From the NCBI RefSeq assembly GCF_900106065.1, contig NZ_LT629796.1, forward strand, positions 4,867,501 through 4,931,500: a stretch of DNA of 64,000 bases, in the 5' to 3' direction. The position numbers were made by a program, and so were the translations under genes. Shown here piece after piece: positions 1-10,637 of the stretch (positions are counted from its first letter, which is position 1; every line of letters begins with the position of its first letter). Source of the stretch: Pseudomonas mandelii. GTDB lineage: Bacteria > Pseudomonadota > Gammaproteobacteria > Pseudomonadales > Pseudomonadaceae. The notes under the pieces were generated by a model, which saw only the letters and a list, made by a program, of their open reading frames with translations, had not been told where the DNA came from and ran no database searches.

Positions 1-346
<346 letters not shown>

Positions 347-415
347 TCTCTCGGGCCCGCTGCCACTTTCACTCTTGAAAGCAGCGGCCCACTTTTTAAA
401 GAAGGTGTAGTTGCG

Positions 416-1528
416 ATGAAACGTGTAGGTCTGATCGGTTGGCGCGGTATGGTCGGTTCCGTGCTCATGCAGCGGATGCTGGAAGAGCAGGATTTCGATC
501 TTATTGAGCCGGTGTTTTTCACCACTTCCAATGTCGGTGGCCAAGGCCCGTCCGTGGGCAAGGACATTGCTCCGCTCAAGGACGCTTACAGCATTGAAGA
601 GCTGAAAACCCTCGACGTGATTCTGACCTGCCAGGGTGGCGACTACACCAGCGAAGTATTCCCGAAGCTGCGCGAAGCCGGCTGGCAGGGTTACTGGATC
701 GACGCCGCTTCCAGCCTGCGCATGCAGGATGACGCGGTGATCGTGCTGGATCCGGTGAACCGCAAGGTCATCGACCAGCAGCTCGACGCGGGCACCAAGA
801 ACTACATCGGCGGCAACTGCACCGTCAGCCTGATGCTGATGGGCCTGGGCGGCCTGTTCGAAGCCGGTCTGGTCGAGTGGATGAGCGCCATGACTTATCA
901 GGCGGCCTCCGGTGCCGGCGCGCAGAACATGCGTGAACTGATCAAGCAAATGGGCGCGACCCACGCCGCTGTCGCCGATCAACTGGCCGACCCGGCCAGC
1001 GCCATCCTCGACATCGACCGCCGTGTGGCCGAAGCCATGCGCAGCGACGCGTACCCGACCGAAAACTTCGGCGTTCCGCTGGCCGGCAGCCTGATCCCGT
1101 GGATCGACAAGGAGCTGCCGAACGGTCAGAGCCGCGAAGAATGGAAGGCCCAGGCCGAGACCAACAAGATCCTCGGTCGCTTCAAGAGCCCGATCCCGGT
1201 GGATGGCATCTGCGTGCGCATCGGCGCCATGCGCTGCCACAGCCAGGCGCTGACCATCAAGCTGAACAAAGACGTGCCGATCGCCGACATCGAAGGGCTG
1301 ATCAGCCAGCACAACCCTTGGGTCAAACTGGTGCCGAACAATCGCGAAGCCAGCATTCAGGAACTGAGCCCGACGAAAGTCACCGGCACCCTGAACGTGC
1401 CGGTTGGCCGTCTGCGCAAGCTGAACATGGGCACGCAGTACGTCGGCGCGTTTACCGTCGGCGACCAACTGCTGTGGGGCGCGGCCGAACCGCTGCGTCG
1501 CATGCTGCGGATCCTGCTTGAGCGTTGA
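416..1528 (+). CDS. asd: Aspartate-semialdehyde dehydrogenase
   Basis: 370 aa, the normal length. Reduces aspartyl phosphate to aspartate semialdehyde with NADPH, the shared step of lysine, diaminopimelate, threonine and methionine synthesis. The N terminus has the Rossmann loop [10 protein letters not shown]; the catalytic cysteine lies in [12 protein letters not shown] (about residue 135), followed by the [12 protein letters not shown] segment typical of the gamma-proteobacterial enzyme. A hairpin terminator follows at 1550-1579. A paralogue lies immediately downstream, but this copy has the full catalytic signature and is the working enzyme. Confidence 0.97.
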   Translation: MKRVGLIGWRGMVGSVLMQRMLEEQDFDLIEPVFFTTSNVGGQGPSVGKDIAPLKDAYSIEELKTLDVILTCQGGDYTSEVFPKLREAGWQGYWIDAASSLRMQDDAVIVLDPVNRKVIDQQLDAGTKNYIGGNCTVSLMLMGLGGLFEAGLVEWMSAMTYQAASGAGAQNMRELIKQMGATHAAVADQLADPASAILDIDRRVAEAMRSDAYPTENFGVPLAGSLIPWIDKELPNGQSREEWKAQAETNKILGRFKSPIPVDGICVRIGAMRCHSQALTIKLNKDVPIADIEGLISQHNPWVKLVPNNREASIQELSPTKVTGTLNVPVGRLRKLNMGTQYVGAFTVGDQLLWGAAEPLRRMLRILLER

Positions 1529-1549
1529 TCGATTGAAGTAATCAAAGAA

Positions 1550-1579
1550 CCCGCGCCTTGAAAGAGGTGCGGGTTTTTT
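1550..1579 (+). terminator. Rho-independent terminator of asd
   Basis: Inverted repeat built on CCCGC and GCGGG arms with CCT/AGG inner pairing, followed by eight or more T. It ends 22-51 bases after the asd stop codon and isolates asd from the paralogue downstream. Confidence 0.85.
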
Positions 1580-1602
1580 TTGGGAAGGTATGTCGTCAGG
1601 AA

Positions 1603-1710
1603 GGGCCTCTTCGCGGGCAAGCCTCGCTCCTACAGGTATCGCGGTTGTTTCAAGATTTCGCGACCGACACACAACCCGTAGAAGCGAGGCTTGCCCGCGA
1701 AGAAGCCGGC
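1603..1710. repeat. REP palindrome pair (REPIN-like)
   Basis: Two inverted copies of a REP unit face each other: CTTCGCGGGCAAGCCTCGCT near 1608 and AGCGAGGCTTGCCCGCGAAG near 1684. About 45 bases separate them. This is the usual extragenic palindrome of P. fluorescens-group genomes, here between asd and its paralogue. Confidence 0.85.
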
Positions 1711-1797
1711 GCATACACCACAAAACCCCAGCCGAATTGCCTGCGCGCCACCCACCCGGTAAAGTGCCGCTCCCCCCGTTTCGCCAGAGGTAGAACC

Positions 1798-2808
1798 ATG
1801 AGCCAGTCCTTTGATATTGCCGTGATCGGCGCCACCGGTACTGTCGGCGAAACGCTCGTGCAGATTCTCGAAGAACGCGACTTCCCGGTCGGCAACCTCC
1901 ATTTGCTGGCCAGCAGCGAATCCGCCGGGCATTCGGTGCCGTTTCGCGGCAAGAACGTGCGGGTGCGTGAAGTCGACGAATTCGATTTCAGCAAGGTTCA
2001 GCTGGTGTTTTTCGCTGCCGGTCCGGCAGTGACCCTGAGTTTTGCCTCGCGCGCGACCGCTGCCGGTTGTTCGTTGATCGACCTGTCCGGCGCTTTGCCG
2101 GCCAATCAGGCGCCGCAAGTGGTGCCGGAAGCCAACGCCGACGTCTTGGCCGGTTTGAAAAAACCGTTCCAGGTCAGCAGCCCAAGCCCGTCGGCCACCA
2201 CGCTGGCCGTGGTGCTGGCGCCGTTGCTGGGTTTGCTCGACCTGCAACGCATCAACCTGACCGCCTGCCTGGCCGTTTCCGCCCAGGGGCGCGAAGCCGT
2301 GACCGAGCTGGCCCGGCAGACCGCCGAGCTTCTCAATGTGCGTCCGCTGGAGCCGACTTTTTTTGATCGGCAGATGGCTTTCAACCTGTTGGCTCAGGTC
2401 GGCAAGCCTGATGAGCAGGGTCATACGCTGCTGGAAAAACGCCTGGTGCGTGAGCTGCGTCAGGTCATGGCGCTGCCTTTATTAAAGATTTCTGTCACTT
2501 GCATTCAAGCCCCGGTGTTTTTTGGCGATAGCTTTAGCGTGACCTTGCAGTCAGCGAGCGCTGTGGACTTGGCGAAAGTCAACGCGGCGCTGGAAGACGC
2601 ACCGGGTATCGAACTGGTGGAAGCCGGCGATTACCCGACGGCAGTAGGCGATGCAGTAGGGCAGGACGTGGTCTACGTTGGTCGGGTTCGCGCCGGAATC
2701 GACGACCCGTCGGAACTTAATTTGTGGCTGACGTCAGATAACGTGCGTAAGGGCGCTGCGCTCAATGCTGTGCAGGTGGCTGAATTGTTGATAAAAGACC
2801 TGCTGTAA
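1798..2808 (+). CDS. Aspartate-semialdehyde dehydrogenase-like protein (USG-1 type), catalytic Cys absent
   Basis: 336 aa from ATG 1798; an upstream in-frame extension runs through the REP repeat and is rejected. The N terminus MSQSFDIAVIGATGTVGETL is a clear Rossmann fold of the Asd family. Where genuine Asd has a P-N-C-S/T active-site run, this protein reads SSPSPSATTLAV, so the nucleophilic cysteine is missing. It is therefore probably not an active dehydrogenase. Its place between asd and fimV is conserved in Pseudomonas. Actual role unknown. Confidence 0.85.
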   Translation: MSQSFDIAVIGATGTVGETLVQILEERDFPVGNLHLLASSESAGHSVPFRGKNVRVREVDEFDFSKVQLVFFAAGPAVTLSFASRATAAGCSLIDLSGALPANQAPQVVPEANADVLAGLKKPFQVSSPSPSATTLAVVLAPLLGLLDLQRINLTACLAVSAQGREAVTELARQTAELLNVRPLEPTFFDRQMAFNLLAQVGKPDEQGHTLLEKRLVRELRQVMALPLLKISVTCIQAPVFFGDSFSVTLQSASAVDLAKVNAALEDAPGIELVEAGDYPTAVGDAVGQDVVYVGRVRAGIDDPSELNLWLTSDNVRKGAALNAVQVAELLIKDLL

Positions 2809-3016
2809 AAGATACTTGGCAACAATTTTTCGAATGAGTCCAGTCGAGCGCTATGCTTGGCCGGATTGCTGATGGCGAGCCACTCTTCGGGGCTTTCCGG
2901 GGCATTTATGAAATGATCGCGCGTGACGACCCTTCGTCGCCGCGCGCAATGCCTTACGGCAGCGGCTATCAACACCTTCTCGCTGGCCGAGGAATGTTCA
3001 AACAAAGGATGAGGCT

Positions 3017-5638
3017 ATGGTTCAAGTTCGCAAACTGGTGTTAGCAATAGCGGCCGCCTCGGCGCTGTCCTCCGGTATGGCGCATGCCCTCGGGCTCGGG
3101 GAATTGACCCTGAAGTCGACGCTGAACCAACCTCTGGTGGCGGAAATCGAGCTGCTCGACGTCAAGGACCTCACCGCCGCAGAAGTGGTGCCGAGCCTGG
3201 CGTCACCCGAAGATTTCGCCAAGGCCGGTGTCGATCGCCAGGCGTTTCTCAACGACCTGACCTTCACGCCCGTGCTCAATGCCAGCGGCAAAAGTATCCT
3301 GCGTGTAACGTCCAGCAAACCACTGTCCGAACCCATGGTGAAATTCCTGGTTCAGGTGATGTGGCCCAACGGTCGTTTGCTGCGCGATTACAGCGTGCTG
3401 CTCGATCCTTCCAAATTCTCCCCGCAGACCGCTGAAGCGGCTGCGCAGCCTGCGCCGACCGAAACGGTCACTGCGCCGGTGACCGGTGCCACCCAGCCGT
3501 CCCAATACACCACCACGCCGCGCGATACCCTGTGGGAAATCGCCGCGAAGGTGCGTAATGGCGGTTCGGTCCAGCAAACCATGCTGGCCATCCAGGCGCT
3601 GAACCCGGATGCCTTCATCGACGGCAACATCAACCGGCTGAAAACCGGTCAGGTGCTGCGCTTGCCGGATCAGGCGCAGAGCACCAGCCTGCCGCAACCC
3701 AAGGCAATCGCTGAAGTCGCTGCCCAGAACACTGCATGGCGCCAGGGTCGTCGTTATGTGGCGAAGCCCGGCACCGGGCAGCAGCAACTCGATGCCACCA
3801 AGCGTGGCCGCGCTGACGCAGCTCCATCGCAAACGGCGAAAGACAACCTGAGCCTGGTTTCTGCCGAAACCGGCAAGGGCAAAGGCGCTGCAGGTGATGC
3901 CAAAGCCTTGAACAACAAACTGGCGGTGACCCAGGAAAGCCTCGACACGACCCGTCGTGACAACGCTGAACTGAAAAGCCGCATGACCGATCTGCAAAGT
4001 CAGCTGGATAAGCTGCAGCGCCTGATCGAGCTGAAGAACAATCAACTGGCCAAGTTGCAGGCTGAAGGCGCAGCGGGAGCGTCGGCTTCGACTCCAGCGA
4101 CGACCCCGCCGGCAATGTCTGCTGAACTGGCCGCGAACCCTGCGGCAGCACCGACTGAAGTGGTTCCTGCTCCGGAAACGTCTGCGCCTGAGACTGCTCC
4201 TGCACCCGTGCCTGCCGAGCCGCCAATCGAGCCGACTCCGGTAGCTTCCGACGAGCAGAAATTCAACGAACTGCTGACCAATCCGGTCCTGCTGGGTCTG
4301 GTAGGCGGTGGGGCAGTGGTTCTGCTGCTTCTGCTGCTGTTGCTGGCGCGTCGCCGCAAGGCCCAGCAAGAAGCCGAGAAACACCTGCGCATGGCGCGTG
4401 CCCTGGAAGAAGAGAAGGAATTCTCTGCCGAGCAGGACCTGCCAGAAAGCAGCTTCGAAGGTTTGGAAGTTCCGCCGCCGAGCGTGAAACTCGCTACCGC
4501 GCCGATACCAACGCCACCACCTGCGCCAGCGCCTGCCCCAGCTCCAGCCCCGGATGTAATGACGACGCCGATCGCCGCGCCGCTGGTGTCGCCAGCGGCC
4601 GAGCGCAATGACGACGTACCGACCAAGGCTCAGTCGCACATTGCCGCCGGTCGCCTGAACCAGGCCGCTGCGTTGCTCGAAGACGGCATCAAGCAAGAGC
4701 CACAGCGCAGCGACCTGCGTCTGAAACTGATGGAAGTCTACGGTCAGCAGGGCGATCGCGATGCATTTGTTGCCCAGGAGCGTCAGTTGGTCGCCAACGG
4801 TGACAACTTCGCCCAGGTCGAGCAGCTTAAAAGCCGCTTCCCGGCAATGGCTATCGCGGCTGCCGGTGGTCTTGCTGCCGCCGCCCTCGCTGCCGAGCTG
4901 GACGCGCAGTACGTCAAGGACCTGCTGCTGGACGAGCCGCAAGCACCGGCCGATGACCTGGACAGTGCCTTTGACCTGAGTCTGGATGACCTGGAAGCCG
5001 CGTCACCCGCAGTGGTCACGCCAGAGCCGGAAGCTGCGGCTGACCTTGACGAGTTTCCGCTGGACGATGACCTGAGCTTTGAATCGGTATTGAAGGAACA
5101 GACCGAAATCAAGGAAAACCTCGACGACCTGTCGGACTTCGATCTGGACATGGATTTGGGCGGCGACCCATCGCCGGCCATCCTCGCTGAAGATGACTTC
5201 CTGCTGGATCTGGACGAAGGCGTGAAGGACCTGCCTGCGGAGCCTGTAAAACCTGAAGTGCCTCAGGACGATCTGGAGCTGCCGGCCGATTTCGACCTGT
5301 CGCTGGCTGATGAAATGGATGCCGCCCCGGCCGAGCCTGAGGTCAAGGACGCCTTTGCCGCTGAGCTGGATGACGTCAACGCCGAGCTGGATCGTTTGTC
5401 CCAGAGCATGAGTGAGCCGACCTTTACTGCAGAAGACGCTATGGCTTCTGCGGCGGACGAGCCGGACTTCGACTTCCTCTCCGGCACCGATGAAGTCGCC
5501 ACCAAACTCGATCTGGCCCAGGCCTACATCGACATGGGTGACAACGACGGTGCTCGGGACATCCTCAATGAGGTTGTGGCCGAGGGGAATGCTGGCCAGA
5601 AGAGCGAGGCCAAGGAGATGCTTTCGCATCTGGCTTGA
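3017..5638 (+). CDS. fimV: FimV/HubP-family polar landmark and peptidoglycan-binding protein
   Basis: 873 aa inner-membrane protein linked in Pseudomonas to type IV pilus assembly, twitching and polar organisation. Visible order: signal peptide about 1-24 ending AHA; conserved N-terminal FimV domain; LysM domain about 162-215 (YTTTPRDTLWEIAAK); coiled coil about 295-350; Pro/Ala-rich linker; a single membrane helix about 423-445 (GGGAVVLLLLLLLLA) followed by ARRRK; a long Asp/Glu-rich cytoplasmic region; and the C-terminal TPR-like FimV motif (KLDLAQAYIDMGDNDGARDI) near 830-870. ATG 3017 is preceded by AAAGGATGAGG. A terminator follows at 5661-5692. Confidence 0.95.
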   Translation: MVQVRKLVLAIAAASALSSGMAHALGLGELTLKSTLNQPLVAEIELLDVKDLTAAEVVPSLASPEDFAKAGVDRQAFLNDLTFTPVLNASGKSILRVTSSKPLSEPMVKFLVQVMWPNGRLLRDYSVLLDPSKFSPQTAEAAAQPAPTETVTAPVTGATQPSQYTTTPRDTLWEIAAKVRNGGSVQQTMLAIQALNPDAFIDGNINRLKTGQVLRLPDQAQSTSLPQPKAIAEVAAQNTAWRQGRRYVAKPGTGQQQLDATKRGRADAAPSQTAKDNLSLVSAETGKGKGAAGDAKALNNKLAVTQESLDTTRRDNAELKSRMTDLQSQLDKLQRLIELKNNQLAKLQAEGAAGASASTPATTPPAMSAELAANPAAAPTEVVPAPETSAPETAPAPVPAEPPIEPTPVASDEQKFNELLTNPVLLGLVGGGAVVLLLLLLLLARRRKAQQEAEKHLRMARALEEEKEFSAEQDLPESSFEGLEVPPPSVKLATAPIPTPPPAPAPAPAPAPDVMTTPIAAPLVSPAAERNDDVPTKAQSHIAAGRLNQAAALLEDGIKQEPQRSDLRLKLMEVYGQQGDRDAFVAQERQLVANGDNFAQVEQLKSRFPAMAIAAAGGLAAAALAAELDAQYVKDLLLDEPQAPADDLDSAFDLSLDDLEAASPAVVTPEPEAAADLDEFPLDDDLSFESVLKEQTEIKENLDDLSDFDLDMDLGGDPSPAILAEDDFLLDLDEGVKDLPAEPVKPEVPQDDLELPADFDLSLADEMDAAPAEPEVKDAFAAELDDVNAELDRLSQSMSEPTFTAEDAMASAADEPDFDFLSGTDEVATKLDLAQAYIDMGDNDGARDILNEVVAEGNAGQKSEAKEMLSHLA

Positions 5639-5660
5639 GTGATCGGTAGGCAATAAACAG

Positions 5661-5692
5661 AACGGCAGCCGATTGAGGCTGCCGTTTTTGTT
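5661..5692 (+). terminator. Terminator after fimV
   Basis: Inverted repeat AACGGCAGCC / GGCTGCCGTT with the loop GATTGA, followed by a T-run. It begins about 22 bases past the fimV stop. Confidence 0.85.
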
Positions 5693-5721
5693 TCAGTGGT
5701 GGTCCGACGGCGTCTGTCAGG

Positions 5722-5822
5722 CCGCCATCGCGAGCAGGTTCGCTCCCACAAGGTTTTGTGGCGGTCACATAACCTGAGAACACCCCGAAACACTGTGGGG
5801 GCGGGCTTGCCCGCGAAAGGGC
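5722..5822. repeat. REP palindrome pair
   Basis: A REP unit CATCGCGAGCAGGTTCGCTC near 5726 is opposed by a second, diverged unit GGGCGGGCTTGCCCGCGAAA near 5798. The two halves belong to slightly different REP sub-types, and both lie in the fimV-truA gap. Confidence 0.75.
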
Positions 5823-5917
5823 TGCAACATTCAATATCGTACTTTCTGTTGTGCTGGTATCCCCGCCGGACAGCTTTATAATGCCCGCCTTTGCGCACAT
5901 CAGCAGGCTGTGACTCC

Positions 5918-6772
5918 TTGGCAAATATAGATAACCCGGCTGCCGAAATGGCGGCCGACGGCTTTTTCCGGATCGCGTTGGGCGTTGAATACAAAGGTTC
6001 GCGTTATCGCGGCTGGCAGCGCCAGGCCTCCGGTGTGCTCACTGTGCAGGAAACCCTCGAAAAGGCCTTATCCAAAGTCGCCGACTCACCGGTGTCGCTG
6101 CTCTGCGCCGGGCGCACTGACGCGGGCGTGCATGCGTGCGGCCAGGTGGTGCATTTCGATACGCAGGTCGAGCGTTCGATGAAGGCCTGGGTCATGGGCG
6201 CCAACATCAACTTGCCCCACGACGTCAGTGTCAGCTGGGCCAAGGTCATGCCGGCGCATTTTCATGCGCGCTTCAAGGCCATCGCCCGCCGTTATCGGTA
6301 TGTGATCTACAACGATCAGATCCGCCCGGCGCATCTCAACGAAGAAATCACCTGGAACCACCGTCCGCTCGATGTGGAGCGCATGGCCGAGGCCGCCCAG
6401 TACCTGGTCGGTACCCATGATTTCAGCGCATTCCGCGCCGGTCAGTGCCAGGCCAAATCGCCGATCAAGGAACTGCATCACCTGCGTGTCACGCGCCACG
6501 GCAAGATGATCGTCCTGGATATCCGCGCCAGCGCCTTCCTGCACCACATGGTGCGCAACATCGCCGGTGTCTTGATGACCATCGGTGCGGGCGAGCGTCC
6601 GGTGGAGTGGATGAAGGAAGTGCTGGAGAGCCGGATCCGTCGTTCTGGCGGGGTGACGGCGCATCCCTACGGCCTGTATCTGGTGCAGGTCGAGTATCGC
6701 GACGAGTTCCAATTGCCTGAGCGTTACATCGGCCCACACTTCCTCACCGGCTTCTCTGAACTTGACGGCTGA
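5918..6772 (+). CDS. truA: tRNA pseudouridine synthase A
   Basis: 284 aa from TTG 5918. Converts uridines 38-40 in tRNA anticodon stems to pseudouridine. The catalytic aspartate sits in AGRTDAGVHA, and the family features YKGSRYRGWQRQ and FLHHMVRN are present. Start choice: a TATAAT box at 5877-5882 would put transcription near 5889, making a TTG at 5891 nearly leaderless. TTG 5918 has AGCAGG 10 bases upstream. ATG 5948 is also possible but has no Shine-Dalgarno sequence. Monocistronic, or read through into trpF 63 bases on. Confidence 0.93.
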   Translation: MANIDNPAAEMAADGFFRIALGVEYKGSRYRGWQRQASGVLTVQETLEKALSKVADSPVSLLCAGRTDAGVHACGQVVHFDTQVERSMKAWVMGANINLPHDVSVSWAKVMPAHFHARFKAIARRYRYVIYNDQIRPAHLNEEITWNHRPLDVERMAEAAQYLVGTHDFSAFRAGQCQAKSPIKELHHLRVTRHGKMIVLDIRASAFLHHMVRNIAGVLMTIGAGERPVEWMKEVLESRIRRSGGVTAHPYGLYLVQVEYRDEFQLPERYIGPHFLTGFSELDG

Positions 6773-6835
6773 CGCCCTCGAACGCATTTGTTACCATCCG
6801 GGACTTTCTCGGATTTGCCCTGAGGTTTTATCGAC

Positions 6836-7459
6836 ATGTCAGCCGTTCGCAGCAAGATTTGTGGGATTACCCGCATAGAAGATGCGTTGGCGGCGGTCGA
6901 GGCCGGGGCGGATGCCATCGGGTTTGTGTTTTACGCCAAGAGTCCGCGGGCCGTCACGTTCCAGCAGGCGCGCGACATTATCAAGTTGCTGCCGCCGTTC
7001 GTGACCACCGTGGGGTTGTTCGTCAACAGCAGCCGCTGCGAGTTGGGCGAGCTGCTCGACGCCGTACCGCTGGACCTGTTGCAGTTCCATGGCGACGAAA
7101 CCGCAGCCGAATGTGAAGGCTGGCACCGCCCGTACATCAAGGCGTTGCGGGTCAAGGCCGGCGACGACATCGCGGCGGCCTGCGATGCGTTTCCAAGCGC
7201 CAGCGGTATCCTGCTTGATGCCTATGTCGAAGGTGTTCCCGGTGGAACCGGTGAAGCGTTCGACTGGTCTCTGATACCGCAGGGCTTGAGCAAGCCGATC
7301 ATTCTCGCTGGTGGCCTGACGCCGGATAACGTGGCTGAGGCAATCGCCCGGGTCCGGCCTTATGCGGTGGACGTCAGCGGCGGGGTAGAAGCGAGCAAGG
7401 GCATCAAGGATCACGCAAAGATTCAGGCATTCATCAAGGCGGTACGTAGTAGCACGTAG
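6836..7459 (+). CDS. trpF: Phosphoribosylanthranilate isomerase
   Basis: 207 aa TIM-barrel enzyme of tryptophan synthesis; Amadori rearrangement of phosphoribosylanthranilate to CdRP. The general-base Cys is in KICGITR (residues 7-13) and the general-acid Asp in the C-terminal DVSGGVEAS, followed by the phosphate-binding KDHAKI segment. Unlinked to other trp genes, as is usual in Pseudomonas, and located between truA and accD. Confidence 0.96.
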   Translation: MSAVRSKICGITRIEDALAAVEAGADAIGFVFYAKSPRAVTFQQARDIIKLLPPFVTTVGLFVNSSRCELGELLDAVPLDLLQFHGDETAAECEGWHRPYIKALRVKAGDDIAAACDAFPSASGILLDAYVEGVPGGTGEAFDWSLIPQGLSKPIILAGGLTPDNVAEAIARVRPYAVDVSGGVEASKGIKDHAKIQAFIKAVRSST

Positions 7460-7668
7460 TTGATGTGACGGCTGGCAGACTGCCGCCGTCCCAAAATGCA
7501 CTGCGCTGCACAAAGCAGGCACGGCTGAGGATTTTTGGATTGTACGCAGGTCACGTTTCGCTGACCCGGCCATCCACCGATCATCGCCACACACATGAAT
7601 TTAGCTCAAGGGCATACGCGGGGCTGCGAACCAGAGCGTTCGGGCCGCCGGTACTGGAGAAAGAAAGC

Positions 7669-8589
7669 ATGAGCAACTGGTTAGTAGACAAACTGATCCC
7701 TTCGATCATGCGTTCCGAGGTCAAGAAGAGCTCGGTGCCTGAAGGTCTGTGGCACAAATGCCCGTCTTGCGAGGCTGTGCTGTATCGTCCGGAGCTGGAA
7801 AAGACCCTGGACGTTTGCCCCAAGTGCAACCACCACATGCGTATCGGCGCCCGCGCGCGCATCGACATCTTCCTCGACGCCGAAGGCCGTGCAGAATTGG
7901 GCGCGGACCTGGAGCCGGTTGATCGCCTGAAATTCCGCGATGGCAAGAAGTACAAGGACCGCCTGACCGCTGCGCAAAAGCAGACCGGCGAAAAAGACGC
8001 ACTGATCTCCATGAGCGGCACCCTGCTGGGCATGCCGGTGGTGGTCTCGGCCTTCGAGTTCTCCTTCATGGGGGGGTCGATGGGCGCCATCGTGGGTGAG
8101 CGTTTTGTCCGCGCTGCCAACTACGCGCTGGAAAACCGTTGCCCGATGATCTGTTTCGCCGCTTCCGGTGGTGCGCGGATGCAGGAAGCCCTGATCTCCC
8201 TGATGCAAATGGCCAAGACCTCTGCGGTCCTGGCGCGTCTGCGTGAAGAAGGCATTCCGTTCATCTCCGTGCTCACCGATCCGGTCTACGGCGGCGTTTC
8301 CGCCAGTCTGGCGATGCTGGGCGACGTGATTGTCGGTGAGCCGAAAGCCCTGATCGGCTTCGCCGGTCCACGCGTGATCGAACAGACCGTGCGTGAAAAA
8401 CTGCCGGAAGGTTTCCAGCGCAGCGAGTTCCTGCTGGAGCACGGTGCAATCGACATGATCATTCACCGCCAGGAACTGCGTCCGCGCCTGGGCAACCTGC
8501 TGGCACAAATGATGGGTCTGCCGACGCCAAAATTCGTTGCCGCACCCATTGAGCCGATCGTGGTTCCACCGGTACCTGCCAACCTATGA
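7669..8589 (+). CDS. accD: Acetyl-CoA carboxylase, carboxyltransferase beta subunit
   Basis: 306 aa from ATG 7669, preceded by GGAGAAAGAAAG; a longer in-frame opening to 7465 has no recognisable protein sequence. With AccA it moves the carboxyl group from biotin to acetyl-CoA, the first step of fatty-acid synthesis. The N-terminal zinc ribbon has CPSC and CPKC, and the crotonase-like core contains [19 protein letters not shown] and [16 protein letters not shown]. The stop overlaps the folC start in ATGA, indicating translational coupling. The ~200-base leader upstream shows no gene. Confidence 0.97.
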   Translation: MSNWLVDKLIPSIMRSEVKKSSVPEGLWHKCPSCEAVLYRPELEKTLDVCPKCNHHMRIGARARIDIFLDAEGRAELGADLEPVDRLKFRDGKKYKDRLTAAQKQTGEKDALISMSGTLLGMPVVVSAFEFSFMGGSMGAIVGERFVRAANYALENRCPMICFAASGGARMQEALISLMQMAKTSAVLARLREEGIPFISVLTDPVYGGVSASLAMLGDVIVGEPKALIGFAGPRVIEQTVREKLPEGFQRSEFLLEHGAIDMIIHRQELRPRLGNLLAQMMGLPTPKFVAAPIEPIVVPPVPANL

Positions 8590-9893
8590 CCGAACGTACC
8601 CTTGGCGAGTGGCTCGCCTACCTAGAGCAGTTGCACCCTTCGGCCATCGACATGGGCCTGGAGCGCTCGCAACAGGTAGCGTCCCGCATGGGACTGGGCA
8701 AGCTGGCGCCTCGGGTGATCACGGTCACCGGCACCAATGGCAAGGGGTCCACCTGTGCATTCGTGGCCTCGTTGCTGCGGGCTCAAGGCCTGAGCGTTGG
8801 TGTCTACAATTCTCCGCACCTGCTGCGTTACAACGAGCGGGTGCAGGTCAACGGCGTCGAAGCGACGGACGCCGAGTTGTGCGAAGCCTTTGCTGCGGTC
8901 GAGGCGGGCCGTGGCGACACTTCCCTGACGTACTTCGAGATGGGCACCCTGGCGGCGTTCTGGCTGTTTCAACAGGCAGGGCTTGATGCCGTGGTGCTGG
9001 AAGTCGGCTTGGGCGGGCGTCTGGACACGGTCAACGTGGTCGATGCCGACATGGCGCTGGTCACCAGTATTGGCGTCGATCACGCCGATTACCTGGGCGA
9101 TACCCGCGAATCCGTGGCTTTTGAGAAAGCCGGCATCTTCCGCCAGGGCGCGCCTGCGCTCTGTGGTGACCTGAATCCTCCGCAACCTCTGCTGGATAAA
9201 GCCCGCGAGCTCAATTGCCCGTTTTTCCTGCGTGGGCGCGATTTCGACCTCGGTGTGACCGATCACAATTGGCAATGGCGCGGTCTTGACGCTCAAGGGC
9301 GAGTGGTCGAGTTGCATGATCTGCCGTTGCTCGATCTGCCGATGGAAAACGCCGCACTGGCCTTGCAGGCTTACCTGTTGCTCGGTTTGCCGTGGGTCGA
9401 TTCGCAAGTAATCAATGCGCTGACAGCGACGCGGGTGGTAGGTCGTCTTGACCGCCGTCAAATCGACTGGCAGGGCAAGCGTCTGAACCTGTTGCTGGAT
9501 GTGGGGCATAACCCGCATGCGGCCGAGTATCTGGCGCGCCGTCTGGCCGTTCGTCCGCCGGTCGGCAAGCGTCTGGCGGTGTTTGGCTTGTTGGCGGACA
9601 AGGATCTGGATGGTGTTGTCAGTGAATTGAATGCTAGTGTCCAGCAATGGGCTGTCGCGCCGTTGGATTCGCCGCGTGCGCGCCCGGTGGCCGATTTGCA
9701 GGCGGCGTTGCAGAACCTTGGCGCTGCGGTAACGTCTTATGACAGTGTGGCCGCCGCCCTGGAAGGGCAGTGCGCACTGGCAACGAGCGACGACGAGATT
9801 CTGTTGTTCGGATCATTTTATTGTGTCGCCGAGGCCCTCGAATGGCTGGCCCGGCGCTCCACGGAGGAAGCGGCAAATGGCATTGCTGGATAA
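8586..9893 (+). CDS. folC: Bifunctional dihydrofolate/folylpolyglutamate synthase
   Basis: 435 aa. Adds glutamate to dihydropteroate and then to folates. The P-loop is [12 protein letters not shown] (about residues 48-59); the Mur-ligase-like features include [27 protein letters not shown] and the C-terminal [13 protein letters not shown]. It starts inside the end of accD (4-base overlap), and its 3' end overlaps the SPOR-domain gene by 17 bases, so accD-folC-SPOR form one transcription unit. Confidence 0.96.
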   Translation: MTERTLGEWLAYLEQLHPSAIDMGLERSQQVASRMGLGKLAPRVITVTGTNGKGSTCAFVASLLRAQGLSVGVYNSPHLLRYNERVQVNGVEATDAELCEAFAAVEAGRGDTSLTYFEMGTLAAFWLFQQAGLDAVVLEVGLGGRLDTVNVVDADMALVTSIGVDHADYLGDTRESVAFEKAGIFRQGAPALCGDLNPPQPLLDKARELNCPFFLRGRDFDLGVTDHNWQWRGLDAQGRVVELHDLPLLDLPMENAALALQAYLLLGLPWVDSQVINALTATRVVGRLDRRQIDWQGKRLNLLLDVGHNPHAAEYLARRLAVRPPVGKRLAVFGLLADKDLDGVVSELNASVQQWAVAPLDSPRARPVADLQAALQNLGAAVTSYDSVAAALEGQCALATSDDEILLFGSFYCVAEALEWLARRSTEEAANGIAG

Positions 9894-10539
9894 GGCATAC
9901 AAACAGCGCATGGTTGGCGCCCTGGTTCTGGTGGCGCTGGCGGTTATTTTTCTGCCGATGCTGTTTTCCCGCCAGGATGAGCAGCGTCAAGTGACGGTCG
10001 AAGCCCCGGCTGCGCCGCAAGCACCCTCGGTGCCGCCAGTGCAGGTCGAGCCAGTGGTGGTGCCCGAGCCACAAGCGCTGCCTCAGGAGCCTGTGCCAAG
10101 CGATGACGAGATCGCTCAGCAAGAAGCACCCGTGGCGCCGATCACCCCGAGTGCGCCAGCCGCGGCTGCGCCTGCTACCAAACCGGTCGCTCCCGCGCCT
10201 GTGGTCAAGCCTGCTGCGCCGACCACGCCGCCTGCCCAGCCGATTACGGCCGCGCCGGGCAAGCCAGACACGACTCAAAGCCGCGTCGATGCCAATGGCC
10301 TGTCGGTCAGCTGGTCGGTGCAACTGGCCAGTCTGTCGAGCCGTGCAAGCGCAGAAAGTTTGCAAAAAGACCTGCGCAGTCAGGGCTATAACGCCTATAT
10401 CCGCACGGCCGATGGCAAGAATCGGGTGTTTGTCGGGCCGCTGATCGAGCGCGCCGAAGCGGATCGCCTGCGCGACTTGTTGGGCCGCCAGAAGAACCTC
10501 AAGGGGTTTGTGGTGCGTTTCCAGCCTGAGCGCAACTAA
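9877..10539 (+). CDS. SPOR-domain inner-membrane protein (DedD-like)
   Basis: 220 aa from ATG 9877, inside the end of folC. A short basic N terminus is followed by one membrane helix (about residues 12-26, ALVLVALAVIFLPML), then a long Pro/Ala/Val-rich periplasmic linker (about 35-140) and a C-terminal SPOR domain (about 145-218, SWSVQLASLSSRASAESLQK). SPOR domains bind denuded septal glycan, so a cell-division role like that of E. coli DedD is expected; in E. coli dedD also lies between folC and cvpA. Confidence 0.88.
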   Translation: MALLDKAYKQRMVGALVLVALAVIFLPMLFSRQDEQRQVTVEAPAAPQAPSVPPVQVEPVVVPEPQALPQEPVPSDDEIAQQEAPVAPITPSAPAAAAPATKPVAPAPVVKPAAPTTPPAQPITAAPGKPDTTQSRVDANGLSVSWSVQLASLSSRASAESLQKDLRSQGYNAYIRTADGKNRVFVGPLIERAEADRLRDLLGRQKNLKGFVVRFQPERN

Positions 10540-10578
10540 AACTATCGCCCCGATTTGAAATGCACTGACAATCGCAGC

Positions 10579-10607
10579 TTACCGATAGCCATGCGCTCTG
10601 CTAAAAT
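10579..10607 (+). promoter_or_regulatory. Probable sigma-70 promoter for cvpA-purF
   Basis: TTACCG (10579-10584), a 17-base spacer and TAAAAT (10602-10607), placed 30 bases before the cvpA start. Confidence 0.5.
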
Positions 10608-10637
10608 GCGCCGCCTTATCCGTCTGTAGGCTGCACT

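Noticed and set aside
3203..4942. 579-codon open frame antisense to fimV
   Set aside because: Arg/Gln/His-rich low-complexity translation with no family features; it is the mirror of the Ala/Pro/Glu-rich fimV frame in high-G+C DNA.
7465..7668. N-terminal extension of accD
   Set aside because: Open in frame but unlike any carboxyltransferase sequence; ATG 7669 has a ribosome site and starts the conserved protein.
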